NCBI RefSeq assembly: GCF_050624435.1 | Contig: NC_134548.1 | Span: forward strand, 124,203,583-124,267,582 | DNA length: 64,000 bases | Direction of reading: 5' to 3' | DNA from: Tenrec ecaudatus | Taxonomy: Eukaryota > Chordata > Mammalia > Afrosoricida > Tenrecidae | Part shown: piece after piece, positions 1 to 10,844 of the stretch | Position numbering within the stretch: position 1 is the first letter of the stretch | How the letters are laid out: the number at the start of each line of letters is the position of its first letter | Made by a program: the position numbers and the translations under genes | The notes under the pieces: model-generated | Databases searched by the model: none | The model's input: only the letters and a program-made list of their open reading frames with translations | Told to the model about the DNA's origin: nothing

Positions 1-40
1 TATTAAAGGGTCGCAGCATGAGGAAGGTTGGGAACCACTG
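1..40 (+). mobile_element. SPIN-like hAT transposon, terminal 40 bp
   Basis: The window opens inside a SPIN-like hAT element, with its terminal inverted repeat ending GGTTGGGAACCACTG at position 40. The preceding TATTAAAGGGTCGCAGCATG matches the SPIN subterminal region. RTE LINE sequence starts directly at 41, so the element appears to have inserted into an RTE copy. CTCTGTAT (41-48) would be one 8-bp target duplication; its partner is outside the window. Confidence 0.75.
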
Positions 41-392
41 CTCTGTATGCATGTGAAAGTTGGACATTGGTGCTGGAGAAGAATATTAAAAGTACCATAG
101 ACTACTAAATGCAAACATTGATCTATCTTGGAAGAAGTATGGCCAGAGTGCTCCTTAGAGGCAAGGATGGCAAAACCAGTCTCTGGGAGAAGGACATCAA
201 GTGTGGTAAAGTAAAGGGGCAGCAAAAATGAGGAAGGTTCCCAAGGAAATGCACTGACACCGTGGTTGCAACAATGGGTGCAAGCATAAGAACAATTGTA
301 AGATTCATGTAGGACTGGGCAGTGTTCCATTCTGTTGTGCATATGGTTGCTATACATTGAAACTGACTAGATAGCACCTATCAACAATAATA
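41..392 (+). mobile_element. RTE (BovB-like) LINE, 3' end
   Basis: A 5'-truncated copy of the afrotherian RTE LINE covering the end of the reverse-transcriptase ORF and the 3' tail. Landmarks are TGCATGTGAAAGTTGGACA, CTCCTTAGAGGCAAGGATGG and GGACTGGGCAGTGTTCCATT. It ends in the (AAC)n-type tail typical of RTE (ATCAACAATAATATCAA). Its 5' side is interrupted by SPIN. Confidence 0.85.
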
Positions 393-1431
393 TCAATAGA
401 ATTACTGTATGCCCCAGGGAGATTATTGACACATATAAACCATAGATATATGAATGGATTTGGGGCTCACATTTAATTGTTGCCCTAATCTAAGAACAAT
501 TAATTTTTAGGATATGGCCTCGCTTGATTCTCACCCTTATGAAGATATGTGTGCTTTAGCAAAGTGTGGTGAAGACACTAGAAGGTGTCTGGCTGTCAAA
601 CAGACTAGTATCAGGGCTATTAAAGGCTTATCTTCAAACAAACAGTCCTTTAAATGAGGCATCATCTAAGTCCTCATGGAAGAAGCACACACACCAGTGT
701 GATCCAAGGACTGCAAATAATATAATATTGTGTTTGTTTTGTTGATATTTGTCCATTTTTGAAGCAGCCCCATTTTTCAACAATGAGTCCATTTATAGCA
801 GGAACACCACTCTATATAGGCTTACATGGTGTGAATTGAAAGGTAGTAAATCTCTTCTTGCCCTCCTCCTTCTTGACACTCTATTCTGCCTATGTCCTTG
901 CACAAAAATTCTACTATTGACAAATCCTTCAATCTGTTGGATGCCGTCTTTCTTGAAGTCACCTGCTAAAATCTATATATACCTAAGGGGTGGTAATAAA
1001 TTGTCCTGAGCCTTTAATTTCTTAGTTTGAATGGATTTAGCAGATTTTATATAGTTTGTAATGATAAAAACAGTCCAGCAATATTGGAGGGAAAGATTTG
1101 GAGTGTTTCTTCGGGTTGTATAGCAAACTAGAACCCAAGGGGAAGAACACAGCAATTGTGCCTACTGACTGTAACTCATGGCAAACCTAAGTGACCTATT
1201 CCTGCCTTTATAGCAGCGCATCGCACAGCACATCACCAATCTCTTACACCATTGCTGTTGCCTTTTCCAATTTACCACAGTTTCCCTCTTTCCCTTTTCC
1301 CATCTTGCAAACCATATTGGAGGTCTTCCTTTGTTAGCTTTCTTCTTCCCTTTAAAGTCAATTTTGTCTCTTTCTCTTGAAGACCATTTAAAATCTGTTA
1401 AATCCCTCTTAGTCCCAAATGGATTCTCATA
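393..1431. other. Unassigned intergenic DNA
   Basis: Apart from the LINE fragment at 545-725, nothing here is recognisable as a gene or named repeat. 1172-1390 is pyrimidine-rich without a clear unit. Confidence 0.5.
545..725 (+). mobile_element. LINE 3'-UTR monomer fragment (old copy)
   Basis: It matches the repeated unit of the LINE 3' UTR described at 11718-13300, in opposite orientation: AGCAAAGTGTGGTGAAGA, AGGGCTATTAAAGGCTT and ATGGAAGAAGCACACACACC. It is heavily diverged, suggesting an older insertion. Confidence 0.55.
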
Positions 1432-1632
1432 TTGTATGTTGGTTTCAATGCATAGTGACCCTATGTAAAACAGGAAGAGACACTGCCCAGTACTGTGCTG
1501 TCATCACAGTTGTTTTATGTTTGAACCCATAAACGTAGGCACCGTGTCAACCCATCTTGTTGATGGTCTTCTTCTTTTTCACTGCCCTGCTGTTTATCAA
1601 GCATGATGTCCTTCTTTAGGTCCTGGTATAGA
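1432..1632 (-). mobile_element. RTE LINE, 3' end
   Basis: An inverted 3' end of the RTE family: CATAGTGACCCTATGTAAAA, GAGACACTGCCCAG and AGCATGATGTCCTTCTTTAG in the order of the consensus, read as its reverse complement. It has no coding capacity left. Confidence 0.8.
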
Positions 1633-2029
1633 GGGATGAAACTGGGGCTTGTTTACTAATAGTTTAGGACAGATAAAAGCTGAGACATTGTCTTATCATC
1701 GTTCCAACAACAAAAAAGGATGAGCCGAATTTTCATAATTTTTTCTTTTCCTCTCAAATGAAAAAATGTCTATCTATCTGCTGTCTCACTCACTTAAAGG
1801 AAGATTCAAGTATGTCTGCATAAAGGTTAACAACGCTCCCCAAAACAACAGACCTTAGAATAATCAGGCTTACAGTATAGCTTACAATTTCTCATCATTT
1901 GGGTCATGATAGTTCACCCAAGTTCTTGGGTAGCACTTTTATGATGAGTAATAGGTAAGACTAAATGGTCAAAGAGAAAGAAAAGCAAGTAGAAGCATAC
2001 AAGAGTACGTAAAAAAATACTGCTACAAA

Positions 2030-2620
2030 CTGACAGAAACTTTTATTAAACAAAAATATCAAAATGTGAAGCCATTTTTGACATAACCTCAACCTATGTT
2101 TATATACTTCTTAAGTAAGTTATCCATTTTTCTAACCATGCCCCAAAGAAGTATGTGCTTTCTGATTTACATCACATAGAAACCACAGTCTTGGTATCCT
2201 CAAGGGACTCTAATGATGTTCCTTTTGAGTATTCTTTTAGTTTGGGAACAAAAATAAATCTGAAGGGGGCAAGATAAGGGCACTTTAACCTTCTGAGCTG
2301 ACCTGGCCCAGGAGATACTCAATGACTTCACTATTTTGATTGGACCCTTTTAATCAAAGGTACCCTAAGGAGACTAAAGCCAGTATGTTAATTACTGAGC
2401 AAACTGGTCTGTAGATATCCCCCGACCAGAAAACATGTTTATACACAGTTTGTTTGGAATGAAATTGTGCATGTATGAGTTGGAACCCGTGTGGCAATAC
2501 TTTTTGACTTGCCGTCCTGTAGTGGTAAATGGGCCGAGTACATTTCACAAGGAATAGAAGGCAGTAGACAGATAAAAATAAGGGCTTGGTCATTCCAGAA
2601 ATATCTCCCAATTGCATTTG
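2030..2620 (-). mobile_element. Mariner-like DNA transposon remnant
   Basis: On the minus strand a degenerate transposase can be read around 2240-2270 as PYLAP, then after a one-base shift SDLFLFP. This is the conserved YSPDLAPSDFFLFP block of mariner transposases, which holds a catalytic Asp. Further 3' on that strand, near 2120, WLEKWITYL resembles the C-terminal RWEKCI segment. The frame is broken by several stops. Ends and TIRs were not resolved, so the coordinates are approximate. A collinear relative lies at 52290-52905. Confidence 0.5.
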
Positions 2621-2627
2621 TATTTGT

Positions 2628-2835
2628 TGTTTGTTGTTAGGTGCGGTTGAGTTAGTTTTGACTCATGATGACTCTATGTTCCCCAGAAAGAAACACTGCC
2701 TGTTCTTGCGCCACCCTCACAATCACTGCTATGGAGGAACCCGTTGATGTGGCCACTGTGTCAGTCTGTCTCATTGGGCGTCTTCCTCTCTTTTCGATGA
2801 CACTCTACTTTTCCAAGTGTGAGGTGGTCAGGTCT
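2628..2835 (-). mobile_element. RTE LINE, 3' end
   Basis: It starts with the tail complement TTGTTGTTTGTTGTTAGG, followed by TCATGATGACTCTATGTTCC and AACACTGCCTGTTCTTGCGC. The copy is truncated near TTTTCCAAGTG. 2836-3154 beyond it is not RTE-like and not assigned. A 5'-region RTE piece in the same orientation begins at about 3155. Confidence 0.8.
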
Positions 2836-3234
2836 TCTATCCATAGTCTTTGTAACTTCCATGAAATGCTTGGTTGGGTGTAAACAAATAGAATATATGG
2901 AACTACTTTGAGGGTATTGTTCAGTTCTACCATTTTGCTGATTATAGTGTGAGCCATCAGAAGCAGGAAGGGAGAATCTTGTGACCACCAAGAATGAAGA
3001 ACTATAAAAGCAAAGTATGTATAAAATCCCTTCATGATGTGGACAAGAAAAGGGCAAAGGCAGGATAAGCCAGAGCATTGGACTTCATGTAGACCACAAA
3101 ATGAGGAAAATGGAGCGCCGTTGGGCAGAAGGCTGGCTTGGAGTGTCAAGTGCTGGTCTTCCTGAAAGGTGTGTATGCATTATCCTCTCACTGACAGTGT
3201 CATACTTCAGGATGGATCTTTAAATGTGTGTTTT

Positions 3235-3645
3235 GTTTTGTATTTTTACATTAGAAATAATTTTATTGGGGGCTGTACAACTCTTTTCACAATCCATCCA
3301 TCCATTCATTTTGTCAAGTACATTTGCCCTCATCATTCTCAAAACATTTTCTTTCTACTTGAGTCTTTGGTATCAGCTCCTCATTATTTCCCTCCTCGCC
3401 ACCTCCTCCCTCATCAACCCTTGATGATTTATAAATTATTATTATTCTTTAATGTCTTATACTGTCCAATGTCTCCCTTCACCTACTTTTCTGTTGTCTG
3501 TCCCCCAGGGAGGGGGTTATATGAAGATCCTTGTAATCAGTTCCCCCATTTTATCACCCCTACACTCCACCCTCCCTGTATTGCCACTCTCACCACTGGG
3601 CCTGAAGGGTTCATTTGTTCTGGATTCCCTGTGTTTCCTTGTTGT
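3235..3645 (-). mobile_element. LINE (probably L1) 3' end nested in RTE
   Basis: A 5'-truncated copy, inverted relative to the plus strand. The complement of its AATAAA-bearing 3' end (AATTTTATTGGGGGCTG) is at the left. It continues through TTTTGTCAAGTACATTTG, ACCCTTGATGATTTAT and CTGGATTCCCTGTGTTTCC. RTE sequence resumes directly at about 3645. Confidence 0.8.
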
Positions 3646-4059
3646 TGTTTTTTTAATGGTGAATGTGATGTTTCTCTTCAATTTGTCATTCCTATAGTAA
3701 ATCATATGATTGTCCAAGAGGAAATCACCAATACCAGTCTATCTCAGAGCACTAATATCTAAGATATCAATCTTTATGCATCCATTTCACTTTTGACAAT
3801 TTTTAATTTTCCTAAAGTCATACTTTGTTCATTCCACATCTTGATCATTAATGCATATTCACTCATGCTTCTCATTTGGAGTCATGCCACCTCAGCGACT
3901 GAAAGGTGTGGAAACTATATCCAGGTCATTAAAGTCAATTCTGCTTTGAAAAACACATCTTTTCCCCAGTCATATGTCAAATGCCTTCCAACCCGAGGGG
4001 CTAATCTTCTGGCACTACATCAGACAATGTTCAGCTGCTATTCATATGTTTTTCACCAA

Positions 4060-4225
4060 ACAAACCAAACACCATCTTAACTCACTGCCATTGAGTTGAT
4101 TCTGACTTGTAGACCCATATAGGAGAGACTAGAACTGTGCTTTAGGATTTCTGAGGACTTAAATCTTTCTGGGAGCAGATAGCCTCATCTTCTGAGCAAC
4201 AGCTGGTGAATAGAAGCCACGGCTT
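4060..4225 (-). mobile_element. AfroSINE nested in RTE
   Basis: A diverged inverted AfroSINE: TCACTGCCATTGAGTTGATT, CTTGTAGACCCATATAG, AGACTAGAACTGTGCT and AGCAACAGCTGGTG. AfroSINEs are tRNA-derived SINEs restricted to Afrotheria, so this family places the genome. Confidence 0.7.
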
Positions 4226-4547
4226 TTGTTGTTGTTTTCATGAGTAGACACAATGTTTTTCCTACTCTTAGTCTTAAGGCTCTTTTAAAGCCTGTTCATC
4301 ATTGGGTCGCCCTGCTGGCAGTTGAAATACTGGTGACATGGCTTCCAGCCAAATATAGCCACCATACTATGATGAGTGGTAGTTCTTATATTTAGATTTG
4401 GGTTTATTGTTTAGAATAATAATGTATGGAATATCATTTTTAAACCACAGGGAATCACAGAAATGTAATTTTGAATATCAACCTGCTAGTGTCTGTCTGT
4501 CTCCCTCTTAAAAAGCAAACCAGAGGAAAGCTCTGTGGTTCTTCCTT

Positions 4548-4755
4548 CTCTGACTGCAGCTCTCTGAGTCTGGAATCAGATTGTCTTGAATTTGACTCTC
4601 CATTCTGTCTCCTACTGGTTATTATGATTTGACTAGTCACTTAATTTCTTGAAATTGTCTCATAAAACTAGAGTAATAATAGCTACCTAACTCAAATATT
4701 GGTAGGATTAAATATATTCAAGTATATGCACAGTGCTTACAACAACTGCAAGATA
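4548..4755 (+). mobile_element. MIR SINE
   Basis: A near full-length MIR: GAGTCTGGAATCAGATTGTC, then CTAGTCACTTAATTTCTTGA (core), GAGTAATAATAGCTACCTA and ACAGTGCTTACAACA. Ancient therian SINE. Confidence 0.8.
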
Positions 4756-4767
4756 AACACACTCCTC

Positions 4768-4912
4768 TAGTGACTCCAAGGGCAGGAGATGACGCTTTTT
4801 GTTCCTGTAAAGATTTACAGCCTCAGAGACCCACAGGAGCAGTTCTGCTCTATCCTATTGAGTGGCTATAAGTCAGAATAGACTTCATGGTGATGAATTT
4901 GGGTTTTGGTGA
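4768..4912 (+). mobile_element. AfroSINE 3' part
   Basis: TTCCTGTAAAGATTTACAGC, AGAGACCCACAGGAGCAGTT and GAGTGGCTATAAGTCAGAAT are the diagnostic 3' half of AfroSINE in forward orientation. The tRNA-like head is largely missing. Confidence 0.8.
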
Positions 4913-5307
4913 CTGATCTCGTTTTGCACAATAGAATCTCCATTTTGTCTTACTTACTGAATTCCATGATTTGAGAAGGCAAGATCACTCAAGGGCCTTC
5001 GTATGGATTTTAAAATTTGGTGGTTATAATAATTATGAAACAGGTGAATTTACTTTGGAATCTGGGATAATCTGTCTTTCCTGTGGGTCTGCTATGGACC
5101 TGCATACTTCTTGGAAGAAGCTAACTCTCACAAAGAGGCACCATGTTCTTCGGTTAAGGTTACAGGAGCAGCTCTGACCCCCCTGTGAAAAACCTCCAAA
5201 TAAAAGCATTGACACTTCTGATAACCTTTTCTCAATGTGCTGACATTTCTGTTGGCTTTGAATTGCCCTTGGTATTTTAGTACACTTACTCAGTGTTGAT
5301 AGACCAT
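4913..5307. other. Unassigned intergenic DNA
   Basis: No gene or named repeat is seen. Small open frames at about 4971-5215 overlap on both strands and have no family signature. Confidence 0.5.
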
Positions 5308-5990
5308 TTCTTTTTTTTATTATTTAGATCATTTTATTGGGGCTGGTACAAATCTTATCACAATCCATACATCCATCCATGGTGTCAAGCACATTTGTAC
5401 ATTTGTTGCCACCATCATTCTCAAAATATTTGCTTTCCACTTGAGCCCCTGGTATCAGCTCCTCATTTTTCCACCTTCCTCCCTGTTTCCCCCTCCCTCA
5501 TGAACCCTTGATAATTTAATATTTTATCATATCTTACACTGCCCAACGTCTCCCTTCACCCACTTTTCTATTGTCCATCCCCCAGGGAGGAGGTTATATG
5601 TAGATCCTTGTAATTGTAATTGGTTCCGCCTTTCTATCCCACCTTCCCTCTGCCCTCCCAGTATCGCCACTCTCACCACTGGTCCTGAGGGGTTCATCTG
5701 TCCTGGATTCCATGTGTTTCCAGTTCCTATCTGCACCAGTGTACATCCTTTGGTCTAGCCAGGTTTGTAAGGTAGAACTGGGATCATGATAGTGGGGGGG
5801 AAGGGGAGGGAAGAAAGTGTTTAAGAACTAGAGGAAAGTTGTGTGTTTCCTCGATGCTACACTGCACCTTGATTGACTCATCTCCCTGCAACTCCTTTGC
5901 AAAGGGATGTCTAGTTGCCTACAGATGGGCCTTGGGTCCTCACCCTGCATTCCTCATCATTCATGATTATATGACTTTTTGTTCTTTGGT
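5308..5990 (-). mobile_element. LINE (probably L1) 3' end
   Basis: An inverted 5'-truncated copy of about 0.68 kb with the family landmarks in order: ATCATTTTATTGGGGCTGGT, TGTACATTTGTTGCC, ATGAACCCTTGATAATTT, CCCCCAGGGAGGAGG, TATCGCCACTCTCACCACTG and TGCACCTTGATTGACTCATC. Substitutions are relatively few, so it is younger than the copy at 6992-7850. Confidence 0.85.
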
Positions 5991-5997
5991 GGGGAAA

Positions 5998-6991
5998 AAG
6001 GCTAAGGACATATAGCTCTGGTTATACACATCTTTTTCTGTGTTCTAATAAACATTAGTGACATACGTGTCCATGGAGATTTAAACATAAATTTAAGGGC
6101 GTCTGCAAACAACTAAATGGAGGTGGTAAATTTAGCATCCAGGAATATATAGATGATTGATTGAATTTTTCACTTTTTAATATACCAGGGAATTCACAGA
6201 GAGCTTTTTCCCATAAAAATATCTTGGTAAGTTTGGCCTGATCTGAGAAATCTGTTGGGTCCCAGGCCATGTGCAGTAGGAATGGACATCAGATTGGGAC
6301 TGAGCTTGGGTATGGCAGAGAGAAAGGAATCTGAGTTTGCATGGACAGTGAATTATTTAATGTGGCTCTCCTTGCCAGAGTCTCTAACTTCCTGCATGGG
6401 TCTGATAAGAAGGTGGGGAAAGATACTGGTAAGCTTTATCTGTGAATCATTGTGAACAGGATTCCCTGGAATGTCACCCTGTTGTTTATAAAATGAGGCC
6501 TCTGAGAAGCAGGTGGAGGGATCTCATTACAGACAAGAGCAAGGAGTGGAGCACATCCCATGGACCCAAGACCCTACGCACAGAACTGCCTGGATCTAAA
6601 AGATACCATCAAAGAAGCAGCAGAACCAGGATCCAGAGCATGTAATAGAGTGATGTACTTCCTAACCTGCACAGCAAATAAAGCTGAGTGATTGTACTTT
6701 TGTGGAGGAGTCTGGCTTTTGGAGTGGGATGTCTCTGGGCACTTAATTGGGCGAGTTGGACTTGCTGATCCACATTAAGTGGAGCTGAGTGCCTTCAGGC
6801 TGAGGCTTACTGGACAGGGGTGCCTCTGGGTACTTACTGGAATTCAGGGAACAGCATTTTCGGACATACAGAGATTTATCTGCATGCTTTAGGGTTGAGG
6901 CTTACAGAACGGTATGCCCCTTTGGGCATTTTTTAGCAGACCTGAAAGAATGTTGTGAAGATGTGTCTTCATAACAACTCCATCCTGAGAA
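5998..6991. other. Unassigned intergenic DNA, possibly an unnamed repeat at 6440-6930
   Basis: No coding gene is seen. 6440-6930 has a repeat-like texture, with recurring phrases such as GGCTGAGGCTTACTGG and GGGTTGAGGCTTACAG and an internal CAAATAAAGC. I could not match it to a family. Confidence 0.4.
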
Positions 6992-7850
6992 CTGTTCTTT
7001 CTTTTTTTTCCCCCCCAAAGCCATTTTACCAAGAGCTCTTTCAGATATCATACCATTCCATATTTCAATCACATCTGGTGGTATTGTACAATTGCTACTA
7101 CAATCATTTTCAAATCAGTCTCTTGTTTCCTGTACTCCTTGATATCAGCTCCTCTTTACTCCCTCCCTCCCCCACCATGTCCCCCAGGAACCTTATTCTA
7201 CTTTTGTCTTTATAGGTTCATCAATCCTGGGTTTCATATACTGAAATACAGAAGAACAAATAACAATTCAAGAGGGTTAACCACAATGACATAATATATC
7301 AGAGAAAAACTCCAACATGAAACACCCCCCCCCACACACACACACAATATTGAAAACCAGATCAAGCCCACACTGTATCATAGAGGGGATCAAGTGACAA
7401 GGTTTTAACCAATTAAGCCAGGTTTACCATTTTGATCTCCTATAGCCATCTATCCAATACCCTGTTTGATGACCGGTTTATTCCCATCCCTCAATTATGA
7501 ATTGTGAGAATTCACTGGAGGCATATTTCCTGGGTAGATCTCACAAATGTATGTTGGCCTTCACAGTCATCTGTAAACCAAAATCTCACAATTTAAGCTC
7601 TGATAGTACTCCCTCCTTTGGTTTTGAAAGATAGAATTTATAATCCTTGGGGCATGGCTGTTGGTGTACTTCTTCCATGTGGACTTAGTTGACATCTCAT
7701 TTAGATGGCTGCTCCTTTGAAAACAAGTCTTTAAGACCACAACACTATTATATTTGAAAGCAGGGCACCTTCTGATTTCTTCACCACACTTTGCTATAGC
7801 ACCCATATCAGTTGTGATTCCTTTATGGGCTGTGTATTTAGCAGGGTCAT
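6992..7850 (-). mobile_element. Old LINE (L1-like) 3' end
   Basis: An older relative of the main LINE family. It has CAATCATTTTCAAATCAGTC, TGATATCAGCTCCTCTTTA and ACCTTATTCTACTTTTG. The 3'-UTR unit lies at 7640-7800 (GTACTTCTTCCATGTGGAC, AAGTCTTTAAGACCACAAC, TTCTTCACCACACTTTGCT). It contains a C/CA run at 7325-7346. Confidence 0.65.
7325..7346. repeat. Poly-C plus (CA)n microsatellite
   Basis: A C run followed by seven CA units, inside the old LINE 3' end. Confidence 0.85.
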
Positions 7851-9199
7851 GATGTGAAACTAATTGTTCTTAAATTGGAGCTAGCATTTTTAAATGGTAT
7901 TACAACTTGCTACTTCCCTCATAAATCCTTTAGTCATGAATGTTGTCTGTGAATCTGTGTAGCTAATGCAATGGACGTTAGAAACCAGCAGTAACATAAA
8001 GAACACTAATTAAGACATCACAGAATTATTTCCATTTCCCCCCTTCTGTCACCAGACATAATATGCTTCCCATCATCATAGGAAGGTAGTACACAAGGGA
8101 AAAAAAGAGAGGGAGGTAGATAAAGCATGTGGAAGGTGAAGAAAATGAGAAGTGAAAGACTGGAGAAAATATCGAGAGAGTATCGTGCAGTGGAATCTGT
8201 GCAGCAAGAGGAAAGGAAACTTTTAACCAGGAACTCCAAAAGACCAGTGTAGGGGACAAGGGGATAAGTTAGCTTAGGTAAAGGTCTGGGAATCTGAGCT
8301 CACTGTCTGTGTGTGAACCTATTCGAAGTCCTAGGTTTGGGTATTTTGTTCTAAAATGGTCTCTGATAAGACAAAAGAAGACTGATCTATTGAAATAAAT
8401 TTTCCCTCATCTTAGGGTGTCCATTTATCAGTGTGGTGGTTTAAATAATCACAATTGTAATTACTTCAGTTGGACATATTTTTCCTTTTGTAATGTACTT
8501 ATCTATGCAAGTTTTCAACATGTTCATGAAAACATCTTGGTCTGCTTAAAGGGATTAAACTCCATGGTACCCCATGAAAACGGGGACACTACCAACCCTG
8601 TACTTTTGGTAATTAAAAAAATGAATCATAGATGCTGTCCTCAATGAGTTTACTACTTAGTCTATTTTCTCCCCCAACTTTGGAATCCTCTTAGTTCTTA
8701 TTGGGTTGGTTATACTTTAATGATAATGTCATCATCACAATGCTTTCACTGGCTGATATTTAAGCAGGATCCCACATGCATCTTTATTTCTTGATTTCTC
8801 TTAAAGTAAGAAGGTGTGAAATATATGAAAAGTAGGACATGTTTTTCCACACACAGATCTGAAGATAAACTGACATTCTTCCAGGAGAGTTGTTTCATCT
8901 CTTATCTCCTTTCTTCTCTCCACCCAAATAAGTTGATTTTGTAACTCTGGAAAAGCTTAACAGAGATTTCACTTAAAGTCCTTATTAGTGCTGTGGGGAT
9001 AATATTGTTTACCTTACAAGGTGATTATGAAGATTGATTAGATAAATTGTGTAAGATGTCTGTGGCAGGAAAAATGAATTGCTTCAAATCTGGTACCAGC
9101 CTTCCTCTATAATAATATTAAGTTTATCTTGTCACTTATCCACTTGGATAAAGACTTCCCTTTGTGCCTTTGTGGGATTTGTGTCCACAACTGTGTGCC
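7851..9199. other. Unassigned intergenic DNA
   Basis: No gene or named repeat is recognised. A purine-rich patch lies at about 8090-8200. Confidence 0.5.
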
Positions 9200-9512
9200 C
9201 ACAAATCCCTTTGTGGAATTATATTTTAGAGGCAAGAGACTGGCATGAAATTGAGGGTAGCTTCTGGGCAACTACCAGGAAATAAGTGAATCCTGCCATC
9301 TGTTACGTGAGTAAACTTGGAAGTAGACCCATCCCCAGGTAAGCCTTCAGATGAAACCAGTCTCAGCTGATGCCTTGCTTTCAGCCTTGTGAGAAGCTGT
9401 AAGACAGATAATACAGTTAAATAATGCCCTGATGGCTAGCTAGTTACCAGACTTTAAATTATTAAAGCTCTTAAATTTGGGCATAATTTGTTATCCAGCA
9501 ATAGATAAGTAA
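9200..9512 (+). mobile_element. MaLR (MLT1-type) solo LTR fossil
   Basis: The 3' part of an ERVL-MaLR long terminal repeat: ACTTGGAAGTAGACCCATCC, AAGCCTTCAGATGAAACCAG, CAGCCTTGTGAGAAGCTGTA and TTGTTATCCAGCAATAGATA, all in MLT1 order. It is old and clearly decayed. No internal retroviral sequence was seen beside it. Confidence 0.75.
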
Positions 9513-9584
9513 GAGGGAAATTGGTGGGAGTGGTATATGTAACTTCCATGATATGTCATTAAAGAGCGTGTGTTCTTCTGCTGC

Positions 9585-10345
9585 TGCTTTTTATAAATCA
9601 TTTTATTAGGGCCTCTTACAGCTCTTATAACAATCTATACAACAATGGTATCAAGCACATTTGTACATATGTTGCCATCATTATTTTCAAAACATTTTCT
9701 TTCTACTTGAGCCCTTTGTATCAGCTCCTCTTTTTTTCTCCCTCCCCCATCTTCTCACCCTCATGAACCCTTGATAAATTATTATTATTTTATATCTTAC
9801 ACCATCCACTGTCTTCCTTCACCCATGTTTCTGCTGTTTGTCCCCATTGGGGGGGGGTCGGTAATACACTGATCATTGTGATTGGTTCCCCCTTTCTTCT
9901 TCCACCTCCCCCCTACCCTCATGGTATCGCTACTCCCATTATTTTTCCTGAGGGTTTTATCTATCCTAGATTCCGTGTGTTGAGAGCTCTTATCTGTACT
10001 AGTGTACATGCTCCGGTCTAGCCGGATTGGTAAGGTGGAACTGTGGTCATGATAGTTGGGGGGTGGGGAAGGAAGCATTAAAGAACTAGAGGAATGTTCT
10101 GTGTTTCACCAGTGCTAAACTGCACCCTGGCTGACTTGTCCTGTCCTTGTGACCCTTCTGTGAGGGGATAGCAACTGTCTGCAGATGGGTTTTGGGCCTC
10201 CACTTCGACCAACCCCCCCCCTTGTTCACACTGATATGTTTGTTTTGGGTCTTCTGATGCCTGATACCTCGTGATCACACCGGCTGGAACGCTGCTCCTT
10301 CTTGCTAGTTGGAATGAGGATATTATTGCTGGAATTGCAATAGCC
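9585..10345 (-). mobile_element. LINE (probably L1) 3' end
   Basis: An inverted 5'-truncated copy: ATCATTTTATTAGGGCCTC, ACTTGAGCCCTTTGTATCAG, CATGAACCCTTGATAAATT, GTACATGCTCCGGTCTAGCC and CTAAACTGCACCCTGGCTGA. It reaches the start of the UTR unit (CTCGTGATCACACCGGCTGG). Confidence 0.85.
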
Positions 10346-10844
10346 ATCTTGAACATAAAATGACCTTGGGAATGAAACTCTCACACAGTAGAAGAAGAAT
10401 TGAAAAAGGATCCTGTATTCCTGAAGTTATTCTATATACTATTGCCTTGGATAATTTCCCTATGGATTTGAACAATAGAAAGAGCAATATCAGTTCTTTA
10501 GTTTAAATGGTATTGTGTGTTTTCTGTCACTTGAAGCCAAATCTAATCCTAACCAATAATGGCATCTAATCCTATGATTAACACTTGGTAGATATTTGGG
10601 AAACACTAGTTTTTTTTAAATATCACAGCATCAGAGTAGAGAAATTACAACATATCTTGTGGCATCATTCTTGTATTTCAAGAATATGTAGTCTGATTCC
10701 TAAATGGTTTTAATATTTTGGTTAACATCTTCTCGTTAATCTCCACCTCTGACAGTCTCCTTCTTATGAGAACTTAAATGAACTAGGTTTTCTAAAGAAT
10801 GGCTAATCCTTTTTTGCAATGGGAAAAATGATTTTGTGATGGCA
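10346..10844. other. Unassigned intergenic DNA
   Basis: No gene or repeat is recognised in this AT-rich stretch. Confidence 0.5.

Larger units (their letters stand above)
3155..4385 (-). mobile_element. RTE LINE, 5' end and endonuclease region, split by two insertions
   Basis: This is the N-terminal (apurinic endonuclease) coding part and 5' UTR of an inverted RTE copy. Landmarks along the plus strand are CTCTCACTGACAGTGTCATA, TATGATTGTCCAAGAGG, ATATCAATCTTTATGC and GGCACTACATCAGACAATG. The 5' UTR at about 4300-4380 has GGGTCGCCCTGCTGGCAGTT. A LINE 3' end (3235-3645) and an AfroSINE (4060-4225) were inserted later. The reading frame is destroyed. Confidence 0.85.

Noticed and set aside
3169-3762. 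Open frame of 197 codons on the plus strand
   Set aside because: It crosses inverted RTE and LINE sequence and reads the antisense of transposable elements.
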